Positions 13,283 to 25,030 of a stretch of 64,000 nt of DNA are shown piece by piece. Made by a program: the position numbers and the translations under genes. The DNA is from Cichorium intybus (lineage: Eukaryota > Streptophyta > Magnoliopsida > Asterales > Asteraceae), in assembly GCA_023525715.1 (NCBI GenBank), contig CM042010.1, positions 84,321,894 through 84,385,893 on the forward strand, given 5' to 3'. The notes beneath the pieces were generated by a model, which worked only from the letters and a program-made list of their open reading frames with translations, had not been told where the DNA came from and ran no database searches. Every line of letters begins with the position of its first letter. The stretch's first letter is position 1.

Positions 13283-13287
13283 TGAGG
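13283..13287. repeat. target-site duplication of element C (TGAGG)
   Basis: TGAGG here is repeated exactly at 22120-22124, on the other side of the gypsy element. Together with the TG..CA termini this fixes both ends. Confidence 0.95.
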
Positions 13288-15616
13288 TGTAACACCCGGC
13301 TTTTATAACAAAAACACCCCTGAAAAATTTTTCATTTAAAACATAGGTTTCAGTACTTAAAACCATAAACAAAGGAGTATATTTTTAATAAAAACGGGTA
13401 CAAGTGTATCAAGGAGTATACAAATATAATAACCTCCTTATAAGCCCGGCTGCTACTGACAACATCTACAAGTCCACTTCTTGAGTCACGGACTTTATCC
13501 TTACCCTTATCAGGGTTATGCTAACCTGCAGGGACATTTAACAAACGGTATGAGCTACAAAGCTCAGTGAGTAATCATATCTGCAAATAACACGTATAAG
13601 AATATATTCATATATAATTTCCTATATATGGTAAATCTATTAATCGTATATTTCTGTCTGGATATCAGATCCAAACTCCTAGCCACACTGGCTGACCGTA
13701 TATCTTTTAGGATTTCACATCCTGCTGCATAGTCTTACGGGTTGTTATTTGCATACATTTATGTCCCATATTTCTTAGTCACAATTGACCGCATCGTATT
13801 TCATGGCTATTTAAGCCGCACCCTGTATCATTGCAATATAAGCTGCACCACAACATTTTCAATATATATATCATAGCCCGAAGGCCGTACCAGCTGGGTT
13901 CAATAACCCGATATCATGGTCATAAGACCGCACTATTTGGATTCAAGTTCAATGTCACAATCATTTATGGCTCACGAGTTTGTCCCGCTTTTGGCTAGAC
14001 TCACGGCTCCGTTCTTCTCATTACAATGACTCACGGATTATCCGGTATTTCCTTTTCAAAGGTTGACTCACAGCTCCGTTCTTGTCTATCGTAGACTCAC
14101 GACTTGTCTGGTATTGTCTTTTTTACTTTTATTATTGACTCACAGCTCCGTTCTTGTCTTTCACAGACTCACGACTTATCTGGTATTGTCGTATTAATGA
14201 CTCACAGCTCCGTTCTTGTCTATCGCAGACTCACGGCTTATCTGGTATTGTCTTTTCAACGCATCTGTCAACTGTTCATTTTTGTCCCCCAAAGCAGTTT
14301 CAATCTGTAACAGTTAAATCATCATATATCATATATGATATCAGTGAGATTACTCACCTGGATATTAGCTGCATTTAAATCCCGGTTGTTTCTTGCCTTT
14401 GCGTGCACCACAACCATTGTCCCATACCTATATATTCATTTATATACCAAATGAAAATAGGTTAACAGCCATTCTAATTGACTCTAATACATAAGAGTTC
14501 AATAATATATCATTACAAACAATGTCTAGATGATAAAATTTCCATTTACCATCTTTTCGTGAGTTTACTATTCACCGAGGCATTCGTATTGATCTACAGT
14601 GCCCCGAGGAGTCGAAAACTCAATTTAATATTTTTCCTAGACTTTTCAAACCATTAGGGACTTATGGTTCAAGTTTGAGGTAAATCGGACAAGCCAAACA
14701 AAAGTTAGCGTTTTGAACCCCCTGCCTGGAGGGCGCACTGCGCCTGGGACTGGGCGCACTGCCCCTGGGCGCACCCCGCCTGGAACCTGGGCGCACTACG
14801 CCTGGCGCCTGGGCAGGTTTCCAGATCAATCGCGATTTTGCACTGTAGCATGCAGTTTTTACTCATTAAGCTCTTATTTCTGTTCTTAATCATATGGGGT
14901 TTGTTCCTTGACTAAAACCCTTCATTAATACAAGGTTTTTAAGCCATTAGAACCACCTTAATCACACCAATTCATGATTTAGGGTTCTTGAGCAACATTT
15001 CAATTTATCAAGAATAGCAACTTACTTCCATCTTTTTGAATTAAGTCCTTTTAGCATGACTTACTGGAAGTATTAAGCTATTTTAAACCACATAATCATA
15101 ACTGAAATTGCAGATTTCAGTTTCTATAAAAACCCATCAAGAATACTTTCAAGAACTTGGTTAGAGATACAATTACTAACCTTTAATCCCTTGAACTTCC
15201 AATTCCAAGTACCAATCCGATTTTCAGCTTCAATTCTTCAAGAACTTGCCAAGGATTTCAGCCAAAAACCCTCTCCCGATGCTTCTTCAAGCTTCTGCAC
15301 ATGTGGGGAGACTTTCAACATTTTATATTTTCTGATTTTACAATTTCAGTCCCTAAGTTCCATTTCTTGAACTTTTGCCACAATAATCAAGTTTTATTAC
15401 AATAAAACTTTCTTTCCTTATACTTTTGCCACAAGCAACAATATTTTTACATATTTGGTCCTTCACTTGGTCAAATGACCAAATTACCCTTTTATGGTAA
15501 AATGACCAATTTACCCTTTTTCTAGTATTACTTTCTAATACTTAGAACACCATATTAAATCATAAATACACTATGATTAACATATTAATACTTATCAAAA
15601 GTATCGTGGTGTTACA
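13288..15616 (-). repeat. 3' LTR of gypsy element C (2329 bp)
   Basis: On the plus strand it begins TGTAACACCCGGC and ends GTGGTGTTACA, so the ends form a short inverted repeat. It is co-linear with the right LTR apart from the MITE there and scattered substitutions. Inside are a tandem array of 'gactcac..ctccgttct' units (about 13998-14252) and a GC-rich stretch (14727-14818) built of gggcgcactgcgcctgg-like units. Confidence 0.95.
13998..14252. repeat. tandem array inside the C LTR
   Basis: Units of roughly 57-70 bp, each with gactcacagctccgttcttg followed by gactcacg and ttatctggtattgtc, occur about four times. The same array is at 20057-20310 in the other LTR, so it predates the insertion. 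Confidence 0.85.
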
Positions 15617-15633
15617 AATTCTCCCCTCCTTCA
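15617..15633 (-). promoter_or_regulatory. polypurine tract of element C
   Basis: On the minus strand a purine run gaaggaggggagaatt sits immediately before the 3' LTR. Its position agrees with the minus-strand orientation given by the primer-binding site. Confidence 0.8.
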
Positions 15634-18600
15634 AAAGATTTCGTCCCCGAAATCATACAAACAAGCGAGGGTAATTCTTTCTCATTACAATTTCGGTCTC
15701 CCATATCATATGGAAACCTCTATGGTATTGCCAAAGTACTTTTACCATACTAGTCTTCTTATTTCGTGGTTATATCACTGTTCATCGAACATTCCTCCGG
15801 TTATCCCGGGTACCATAACTACTTGTCTACCTTCATTTCAACATGAGGTATTCGTTGAAGTTTATCAATCCATGTTCTCAGAACTATGAGACCCATAGAT
15901 AACATTACAAATATCTTGAAGTTCATCAAGAATCTTCGATCAGTACATCAAAATTCTTGCTCTTTGGGACATATGGAAAAGACCAATAATTGAGGGCTTG
16001 ACTTTCTTTTCGTCCCAAGCAGATTTTTTTTTTAGTCTTTCCAAGGGATATTTTGAACACTGTCATCTTTCCCTATTTGGAATTTTAACGGTTTTACTCG
16101 GCAATCCGCATACTACTTTTGTCTATTTCCAAGCTATCTCGAATTTGCCTAATCTTTTCTTCTGTTTGAGCAACAATCTGGGATCTAGCCTACGGCTTTT
16201 CCACATCTTCAATCCAGTAAATCGGAGGATAACACGGTAGTCCATACTATGCATTATACGAGCCAGCAGAATACTAGTATGATAGCTATTATTTCTTACA
16301 AATTTTACCATCGATAGACGATCTTCTCATCTTCCACCAGGGTCTGTTGTGAAAATTCCAAGCATATCTTCTAGAGTCTGTGTCATTATTTCACCTTGTT
16401 TATCAATCTGCAAATCTTATACAGTACTTACTAGTACTTTTGAGCTAAGTATTCTTGAAATTTATGCCAAAATCAACGAATAATTCTATTATCTCGGCCT
16501 GATACAATCCGTGTCGATAACTCATGTCGACAATTTACTTTATCTATATAGCTTTTCGCTACTTTTCGATCTTAATTTCTTCCTTAGTCAGTATAAATCT
16601 ACACTGATTTCATTAATCAACCTGCAATTACCCATATGGTGTCATACCCGTGCGGTACTTGCAAAGACTTTATTATAAAGTCTATAATATTTTCGTCCCA
16701 TTTATTCTTTGGGACCCACAACGGTTAAATTTTCCGTATGCTTCTAATGATTTGACTGTAGTTACACACAAGTCAAATACTTTTCACATGTCTTTCAATG
16801 TCTTTCTTTAGTCCCGGCCACCAATACATAGGTTATATCATCTTACACAGTTTGGTACTGCCCCGGGCATTTTGCATATCTACCCTAATATACATCTTTT
16901 AAGGGTAATTTTCATATCTCGCTTTGTTTTGGAACTCACATACACAACCCCAAGGGTTTCCAATTGTCGTGAGTTTCGAACTAGCTTCTTTCGATAGCTA
17001 ATCATTCATCCACCTTTCACGTCTTCACACTTGCACAATTCTTTTTATGCTACCCGAATCAACTCAGGTAATCAATTTGCCACATTCATGCATGTGGTTA
17101 TATCTTTCAAAAGATATTATTTTCAACTCAAGGCATCTATAGCCACATCCGCCTTTCCGAGATGGTACAAGATTTCATATCCAAAATCTTTAAGTAACCC
17201 ATCTATCTTTGCTATCTCATATTTAGCTTCTTTTTGATCAATTAAGTATTTCAAACTTATATGATCCATATAAACAGTAAGCTTTACACCATATAGATGG
17301 TGTTTCCAAAGCTTCAATGTCAAAGTCATAATTGCTACTGCAATATCATGTATCCAAAATCAACTCTGGATGCATTTCTGTAATCCAATTTATCTTCTCC
17401 GCTTAGCGACAATGCTAACACCGGAGCTTCACACAAGGTTTATTTCAACCTTTTAATAAAATACATGTGGTCTTTCTACCACTCGAACTTTTTCACTTTT
17501 CTTGGTCAACTTTAGTCAGCTAACCAGCAATCAAGGAGCAGTTTTCTACAACTCTCCTATGGTAACTTGCCGAACCAAGGAACTACAATTCTAGTCAGAT
17601 TCCTCAGGTGGTTCCAGTTTTATCATAGCATCAATTCCACTGGATTTACTTTATCATCTTTGGCACTATTAACATGCCCAAAGAATTGAAACTTCTTTTA
17701 GCTAAATTTCATACTTGGAAAACTTCGCATATTATTTTTCCCCACGAAGTAACTCCAATATTTAGCACAACTGTACATCATATTCGTTCTGGTTTTGAGA
17801 ATATCAGATTCCCGGTAGTCAATGCATATACACATCAACTTATCATTCTTCTTTTCGAACAAGATAGGGCTCCACACGATGACACATTCGGCCATATAAG
17901 ACCCCGATTCAAAAACAATTTCTTCTAATTGTTTTACCACTCTGCCATTTCTGCAGATGTTAATCGGTACAGAGCCTGTATACCAAAAACGGCTCCCAAA
18001 ATCAGTTTAATTATAAACTCTTCTCGCCAATCTGGCAGAAATCCTGGAAGTTCTTTTCAAAAGAAACATCTGAGAATTTATTTAAAGTAGTACACTACTA
18101 TCACTGCTTTATTTAACTTGGCCAATACCACGTTTGCCAACTACAACATCATTCCTTTACTAACTCTTTTCCGAGTTTAAGCAAAGGAAAATAACCGGTA
18201 TTCTTAACAACGATCATTTACCGTGGATTTTCATCCATTTCATTTCTGATTTTTGAACCATAATGTTCATATTTCCACATTTCATGTTAGCATCATTCAT
18301 TGCTAACCAATCCATATGCACAATTTCTTCTGGTTCATTGGTAGTCATCGGCTTCAGATTTATAGGGAAAAAGGGTCCCGTAAATCCTAGGCAGACTACC
18401 TTCCAGGTGTTCAATATCTTGAACACATTTGCTATTTGCGATAGCCAGTTCCAAAATTTCATCCATCATCGTTGATGAAATATTCAGACAAGACATCAAA
18501 GTCATCGATCCAAAGCATAGCTTCATGGATCAAATATAACGTATACAGGGAGTATATTCAAAACAATTATATTTGAGACCATATCAGTCTACTCACGAGC

Positions 18601-19329
18601 TTTTTCCACAGTCTGCTGGAATGCTCAAGGTATCACTGGTCCTTTTCGACCATTCGTTTCTTCTTTCTTTCCTCCCCCGTTCTTTCCTGGGTTCATCACC
18701 CGTTACTCCACATTTAGCATGTGAGTATTTCATAAGAAAGTGATCTATAATTCCACGCTGGAAACACTTCCGTTCTATACAACAAACTCGAGCAATATGC
18801 TCCTTTTTTCTGCAATTTCAACATTTCAACGGTAGAGTCTCAACTCTACTAATTTCTTAGTGCTTTTCCTGCACTTTTACACTACATAGTTGCTCTGTTT
18901 TGGTCTTTTCCCTTTTAGGTTGGACCCAGTTCGTGGTAACTTCTCCTCAAGCGTCCACTAATCTTTTTCTGCTTTTCTTGTAGTCTCAGCTGCTTTTCTT
19001 CCACCTTGATATCAATCAGGGTGAACACCCAATTTCTTTCTCTGACCACAACAACTACTGTTGCTTGTCATGTGGATTTTCTGCTACTTGTCTCTTTGCC
19101 CCTCATTCAATGGAGCTCATAGAATGGGCTGGTCTACTTCTTAAAGCTCCACGCCCTAAATTCCTCCAAATAAGATTCGCTGCTCGTACTTCTTATACGT
19201 TAGAAGTCAGCAACAGTTAGGTTATATATGTATAATAATAACTTATATACACCTAACTATACATCGTGTCCACTATCTCAAGGTTAATGTCCAGGAATCT
19301 ACTCTATAGACACCTAGTTCACTTAAACC
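15634..19329 (-). pseudogene. decayed gypsy gag-pol region of element C
   Basis: Scraps of a Ty3/gypsy polyprotein in many frames. The best are: RNase H at 17123-17329 (a 'YLIDQKE' segment and the closing 'YHLGKADVAIDALS', where family members have HPGKANxxADALS); RT at 17698-17940 ('SPILFEKKNDKLMCICIDYRE', matching the family motif around V-KKKDGSLRMCIDYRELN); and the protease-RT linker at 18214-18526 ('VHMDWLAMNDA', family GMDWL). No frame is longer than about 82 codons. Gag and integrase cannot be recognised with confidence. Non-functional. Confidence 0.85.
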
Positions 19330-19347
19330 TCGGCTCTGATACCAACT
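19330..19347 (-). promoter_or_regulatory. primer-binding site of element C
   Basis: On the minus strand, TTGGTATCAGAGCCGAGG follows the 5' LTR after one or two bases. It is the usual plant site complementary to the 3' end of initiator tRNA-Met, and it is well preserved. Confidence 0.92.
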
Positions 19348-22119
19348 TGTAACACCCGGCTTTTATAACAAAAACACCCCTGAAAATTTTTCATTTAAAA
19401 CATAGGTTTCAGTACTTAAAACCATAAACAAAGGGGAATATTTTTAATAAAAACGGGTACAAGTGTATCAAGGAGTATACAAATATAATAACCTCCTTAT
19501 AAGCCGGGCTGCTACTGACAGCATCTACAAGTCCACTTCTTGAGTCACGGACTTTATCCTTACCCTTATCAGGGTTATGCTAACCTGCAGAGACATTTAA
19601 CAAACGGTATTAGCTATAAAGCTCAGTGAGTAATCATATCTGCAAATAACACGTATAAGAATATATTCATATATAATTTCCTATATATGGTAAATCTATT
19701 AATCGTATATTTCTGTCTGGATATCAGATCCAAACTCCTAGCCACACTGGCTGACCGTATATCTTTTAGGATTTCACATCCTGCTGCATAGTCTTACGGG
19801 TTGTTATTTGCATACATTTCTGTCCCATATTTCTTAGTCACAATTGACCGCATCGTATTTCATGTCTATTTAAGCCGCACCTTGTATCATTGCAATATAA
19901 GCTGCACCACAACATTTTCAATATATATATCATAGCCCGAAGGCCGCACCAGCTGGGTTCAATAACCCGATATCATGGTCATAAGACCGCACTATTTGGA
20001 TTCAAGTTCAATGTCACAATCATTTATGGCTCACGAGTTTGTCCCGCTTTTGCCTAGACTCACGGCTCCGTTCTTGCCATTACAATGACTCACGGATTAT
20101 CCGGTATTGCCTTTTCAAAGGTTGACTCACAGCTCCGTTCTTGTCAATCGTAGACTCACGGCTTATCTGGTATTGTCTTTTTACTTTTATTATTGACTCA
20201 CAGCTCCGTTCTTGTCTTTCACAGACTCACGGCTTATCTGGTATTGTCGTATTAATGACTCACAGCTCCGTTCTTGTCTATCGCAGACTCACGACTTATC
20301 TGGTATTGTCTTTTCAACGCATCTGTCAACTGTTCATTTTTGTCCCCCAAAGCAGTTTCAATCTGTAACAGTTAAATCATCATATATCATATATGATATC
20401 AGTGAGATTACTCACCTGGATATTAGCTGCATTTAAATCCCGGTTGTTTCTTGCCTTTGCCGTGCACCACAACCATTGTCCCATACCTATATATTCATTT
20501 ATATACCAAATGATAATAGGTTAACAGCCATTCTAATTGACTCTAATACATAAGAGTTCAATAATATATCATTACAAACAATGTCTAGAGGATAAACTTT
20601 CCATTTACCATCTTTTCATGAGTTTTACTATTCATCGAGGCATTCGTATTGATCTACAGTGCCCCCGAGGAGTCGAAAACTCAATTTAATATTTTTCCCA
20701 GACTTTTCAAACCATTAGGGACTTATGGTTCAAGTTTGAGGTAAATCGGACAAGCCAAACAAAAGTTAGCGTTTTGAACCCCCTGCCTGGAGGGCGCACT
20801 GCGCCTGGGACTGGGCGCACTGCGCTTGGGCGCACCCCGCCTGGAACCTGGGCGCACTGCGCCTGGCGCCTGGGCAGGTTTCCAGATCAGTCGCGATTTT
20901 GCACTGTAGCATGCAGTTTTTACTCATTACGCTCTTATTTCTGTTCTTAATCATATGGGGTTTGTTCCCTGACTAAAACCCTTCATTAATACAAGGTTTT
21001 AAGCCCTTAGAACCACCTTAATCACACCAATTCATGATTTAGGGTTCTTGAGCAACATTTCAATTTATCAAGAATAGCAACTTACTTCCATCTTTTTGAA
21101 TTAAGTCCTTTTAGCATGACTTACTGGAAGTATTAAGCTATTTTAAACCACATAATCATAACTGAAATTGCAGATTTCAGTTTCTATAAAAACCCATCAA
21201 GAATACTTTCAAGAACTTGGTTAGAGATACAATTACTAACCTTTAATCTATGCAGTTATCGCGGTCAAAACCATAATCGCGGTAACCTACCGATATTTAA
21301 TTTTGCGGTTCTCGCGGTGGTATAGCGGTGATATAGCGGTTTTTTAGTAATATGTAGAATTTATATATTAGACTATTACTAGTAGAATTAATATCATAAA
21401 AGTCATTCAAAAAACATCACATAATGCTTAATTTAAGAAATAAGTCACATAATATAACATTCTAATATAGAAAATGTCAAAGTCTCAAAAAAAAAATTTT
21501 TTTTCCTCTACCCGGATAATAGCGGTAAATCGCGGTCATTATCGCGGTGAATCGCGGTAAATCGCGGTGGTATACCGGCGCTATACCGGTACCGCTATTT
21601 TTCACCGCTAAACTGAACCGCGATTATGCTGACCACCGCGAACCGCTATACCGGCGCTATACCGGCGCGATTAACTACATAGCCTTTAATCCATTGAACT
21701 TCCAATTCCAAGTACTAATCCGATTTTCAGCTTCAATTCTTCAAGAACTTGCCAAGGATTTCAGCCAAAAACCCTCTCCCGTTGCTTCTTCAAGCTTCTG
21801 CACATGTGGGGAGACTTTCAACATTTTATATTTTCTGATTTTACAATTTCAGTCCCTAAGTTCCATTTCTTGAACTTTTGCCACAATAATCAAGTTTTAT
21901 TACAATAAAACTTTCTTTCCTTATACTTTTGCCACAAGCAACAATATTTTTACATATTTGGTCCTTCACTTGGTCAAATGACCAAATTACCCTTTTATGG
22001 TAAAATGACCAATTTACCCTTTTTCTAGTATTACTTTCTAATACTTAGAACACCATATTAAATCATAAATACACTATGATTAACATATTAATACTTATCA
22101 AAAGTATCGTGGTGTTACA
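19348..22119 (-). repeat. 5' LTR of gypsy element C, with MITE (2772 bp)
   Basis: Co-linear with the left LTR. The 443-bp excess equals the MITE at 21248-21682 (435 bp) plus one 8-bp TSD. It carries the same internal tandem array (20057-20310) and GC-rich stretch (20788-20879). Scattered substitutions against the left LTR suggest that the insertion is not very recent. Confidence 0.95.
21248..21682. mobile_element. hAT-like MITE (435 bp) inside the C LTR
   Basis: It is absent from the other LTR, which gives the empty site. The 8-bp TSD cctttaat is at 21240-21247 and 21683-21690. Imperfect terminal inverted repeats are CTATGCAGTTATCGCGG on the left and CTATGTAGTTAATCGCG on the right (reverse complement). 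Both ends carry many copies of cgcggt/atagcggt and their complements, like the subterminal transposase-binding repeats known from hAT elements. It has no coding. An alternative reading is a 9-bp TSD (cctttaatc), which would suggest a Mutator-type element. Confidence 0.88.
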
Positions 22120-22183
22120 TGAGGGCAACCCAAAAGGACCCTTTTATTATTAGAAATATTACCATCAGTTGATAACCTTAGAC

Positions 22184-22188
22184 ACTCT
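22184..22188. repeat. target-site duplication of element D (ACTCT)
   Basis: ACTCT is repeated exactly at 29647-29651, immediately after the 3' LTR. Confidence 0.95.
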
Positions 22189-22953
22189 TGTTGGATTAGG
22201 TGTCTAAGCCATGACTTTATATTTATATTTATCTTGTTAATTGAAGCAAAGTCCATTTGGGTTGCCCTCATAGCTGGAGGTTAGGATAGAGTTCAGTAGA
22301 GTAAAAGGTTGATTTATTAATTGTTTAATAAATCAATAGAATTAATTAAATGGTTTATTAATATATTTAAGTGTTAATATATTAATTAGAAACTATAATA
22401 ATTAATTGAGATTTAATCTAGAATTAATTGGATTTAATTTAGTGATTAAATAAATTAATTAAAAGTGCAGGGACTGGTTTGTATTTATTCAATAGTTGAA
22501 TAATCTGGCAAACCAGTGGAAGGGCCTAAGTTGGCAAAATTATGAGTGGATACACTCATATTTCGAAACCCTAATTAGGGCTAAGGAAAGCCTTGTCCAA
22601 ATGGTTAACAGGCTTGCCCATTTGGAGGCTCCTTAGGGTTTCAGCTGTAACCCTTGGAGGCTATAAAAGGAGGCACCTGGCCACCCTAAAACCTGCGCCA
22701 CTTTTGAACCAAGACTACTCTGCTGGACTGTCTTCTCCATTGCTTGGGTGTGACTTCATTTGAGGCAGGATTCTTTTGCTGCTAGCTTCAAGAACAAGAT
22801 CAAAAGGTGGTTATTCTTCATTTGATCTTTAGAAATAATTGTTGGCTTTAGGATTTTAGTTTATTATCTTCATAGAAGAAAACATAGATCTTTCTAGGGT
22901 TGCATGTGAACCATAAGAAATTATTTGTTCATTGTTTGCTAGAAAACCCTTCA
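22189..22953 (+). repeat. 5' LTR of element D (765 bp)
   Basis: It begins TGTTGGATTAGGTG and ends ACCCTTCA. A TATA box (tataaaa, 22672-22678) lies about 280 bp before the end, so transcripts should start a little downstream. Confidence 0.96.
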
Positions 22954-22954
22954 G

Positions 22955-22966
22955 TGGTATCAGAGC
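22955..22966 (+). promoter_or_regulatory. primer-binding site of element D
   Basis: TGGTATCAGAGC, one base after the LTR, is the exact plant copia site complementary to initiator tRNA-Met. Confidence 0.95.
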
Positions 22967-24190
22967 ATAGGCTTGTTTTCTTGTGAATTGATATAAACTG
23001 CATAATCTGTTTGTGCCTAAGGGTTTTGTGCGAAAATTAAACCCTTGGAAGATGCCATTTTCGTAGCCTAGGCTAGGGTTTCCTAACCCCAGCCGCCACC
23101 CTTGGCCCCCTTGATTTGCTTGCCTTTTATAAGTAGGTTGTTATTTATGGTAATTGTTGGATAATTAAATAACTGGAACCCCTTATCTTTGCATGCTGAT
23201 TTCGTGACCTAGGGATAAGGGTTAGGAAAATAATTTTATTAATTTTTGTGATTCCTTTATTAGATTTAATTAATTTAATTAATTGTTAATTAAAAGATAA
23301 ATTAAATCAGCTTAAAGGATTAATTTAAAATTTTCGAAAAAAATAGAATAAATTAACGAAAATTCTGAATAAATTAATTCAAAAATATTTTAATAAGATT
23401 AAAATATATCTTATATATTTATGATTAAAAGTTAATAATTTATATATAAGAAAATTGGTTAGTCTTACCGCTAGTAGGCCTCATTCACAAAACTGTCCTC
23501 TAAAGAGGGTATAAGGCGACTGACTATAAAATGGCAGTCTAATGGGTATCTACTCTTACCCACCGCTCTACTGGTCAGTCGAGTGTCGTTAGCCAAACGG
23601 GTTTGATAGAACCGCTAAGCCTCTTAAGAGTATAATGCTATAATTGAAAGTACTAGAACCTTAAACAAAACCCAATCTAGTTACTTTAGGATAAAAATGT
23701 GAATTGGTTCTAATCCATGGAATTGCACATTGCACTTTGTGGAACGTTGGTGGAGGGTGTGTGGTTTATCGGCACGCCAACTGGGGTCCGCAGATACTTG
23801 CAATGGGTTTCTCGATTTTGTCATTATTAACGGAGCGTGTGTGGTTAACCGACACGTTAATTAGAGATGGCAATTGACTTCGAGAGTACCAAGTTAATTT
23901 GCATGGTTATTCACACCCGGTTTGTGATCCTCGACATACCAGTCACAAACAGTAGGGCACATCCGAGACTAAACATGCCATTGAATAGTTCAATGTGTCT
24001 CAACAGATCTAGGAATTTCATAAGATGAAATTGATAAGTGTATTATCTACCTTAATGACCATTATGTTGTGATTACGGTATCCCTCTTCACACCATAGTT
24101 AGGGAATTTTGGGTCCTAGCCTTAATAAATAATATATTGGGTAATTATTTAAAAGGATTAATTAAACTAATAAAATTCTGTTTATTGTAG
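22967..24190 (+). other. non-coding leader of element D
   Basis: A long (1.2 kb) leader with AT-rich parts and no frame of note. The same leader is recognisable in relics at 3373-4570 and 41341-41587, including the segment 'accataatgaccattatg..gtgattacgg' in one or the other orientation, so it is a conserved part of the family and may hold packaging signals. Confidence 0.7.
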
Positions 24191-25030
24191 ATGTCTGAAT
24201 CAAGTGTCTATTCTCCTCCCTCTCCTCCTTCACCCATTTCTGAGAGCATCAGAAAGCACCTGCTAAATATGGAAAGGCTGACTGGCCTCAACTGTAAGGA
24301 ATGGCTTCCCAATTGGAGACTGGCTCTCAGCATTGCTGGCAAGCTATATCTCACCGATTATTCGATCCCGGTACCACCGAAACAAGTCATCATAAAGAGT
24401 CTTTATGATAAGCATGACTTATTAGTTGATGAATCCGAAAAGATTCGTGACCTCATGCTATTGACCATTGACCCCGAGTTCCGCAAGGATTTTGAATCCT
24501 TGGGGCCATATGAGTTAATGCAATCGGTTGAGGAAAAGTTCCAAAAACCGGTTGAAGAGGAACGAGCTAGGATCATTAAAAGACTTGCAGAGTGTAAGTT
24601 AAAAGAAGGAAGTAGCATCGATTCGCATGTTCTTCAGATTGAAGCGTACATAAGCGAATTGTACAAACTTGGTTATTCCATGAGTCAGGAGTCGAGTGTT
24701 AACACTCTACTTACTTCACTGACCGGTAAGTACGATCTGTTCATACAGACGTATAGAAAGGAAGACCAGAAAAAGACCTTAATGGAAATGCGTCTACTGT
24801 TGACTTTATACGAGTCACTCTTGGACAGGCATAGCACCAATGGTTCAGCTACTTCTGGATTAAGTCCAGTGAAAAGACGCAGCAAGAAACGATCCAGATC
24901 GTCTGGACATGTCTTAAACTGGGAATCCACAAAATTGGATACAGTTGCGGAAAGATTTGAAGACGCTCCAAGGTCAAAATCTTTTGAAAGCTCAGGTATA
25001 TCTAAAAACCTCAAAACTCATGTTCCATAA
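24191..25030 (+). CDS. copia Gag of element D (279 aa)
   Basis: Intact frame with the ATG soon after the leader. The N-terminus is Ser/Pro-rich (SVYSPPSPPSPISES), followed by 'RLTGLNCKEWLPNWRLAL', which corresponds to the N-terminal motif of plant copia Gag (DUF4219-like), then a UBN2-type helical region to about residue 215, then a basic tail (RRSKKRSRSSGH at about 230). The usual CCHC zinc knuckle of Gag is not present, so the frame is shorter than complete copia Gags or ends before nucleocapsid. The product would form the capsid around element RNA. The same start and motifs are seen in broken copies at 3372 and 41283, both on the minus strand. Confidence 0.88.
   Translation: MSESSVYSPPSPPSPISESIRKHLLNMERLTGLNCKEWLPNWRLALSIAGKLYLTDYSIPVPPKQVIIKSLYDKHDLLVDESEKIRDLMLLTIDPEFRKDFESLGPYELMQSVEEKFQKPVEEERARIIKRLAECKLKEGSSIDSHVLQIEAYISELYKLGYSMSQESSVNTLLTSLTGKYDLFIQTYRKEDQKKTLMEMRLLLTLYESLLDRHSTNGSATSGLSPVKRRSKKRSRSSGHVLNWESTKLDTVAERFEDAPRSKSFESSGISKNLKTHVP

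Larger units (their letters stand above)
13288..22119 (-). mobile_element. Ty3/gypsy element C, complete but decayed (8832 bp)
   Basis: Two long LTRs (2329 and 2772 bp) flank 3.7 kb of internal sequence. The perfect 5-bp TSD TGAGG, a tRNA-Met-type primer-binding site next to the right LTR and a polypurine tract next to the left LTR show that it reads right to left. The internal region keeps only scraps of protease/linker, RT and RNase H in broken frames; the RT-RNase H fragments are of gypsy type. It inserted into solo LTR B1. Confidence 0.95.

Noticed and set aside
14104..14378. Repeated Ser/Leu-rich frames in the C LTRs as a gene family
   Set aside because: They are the translation of the LTR tandem array, present in both LTRs of one non-coding repeat.
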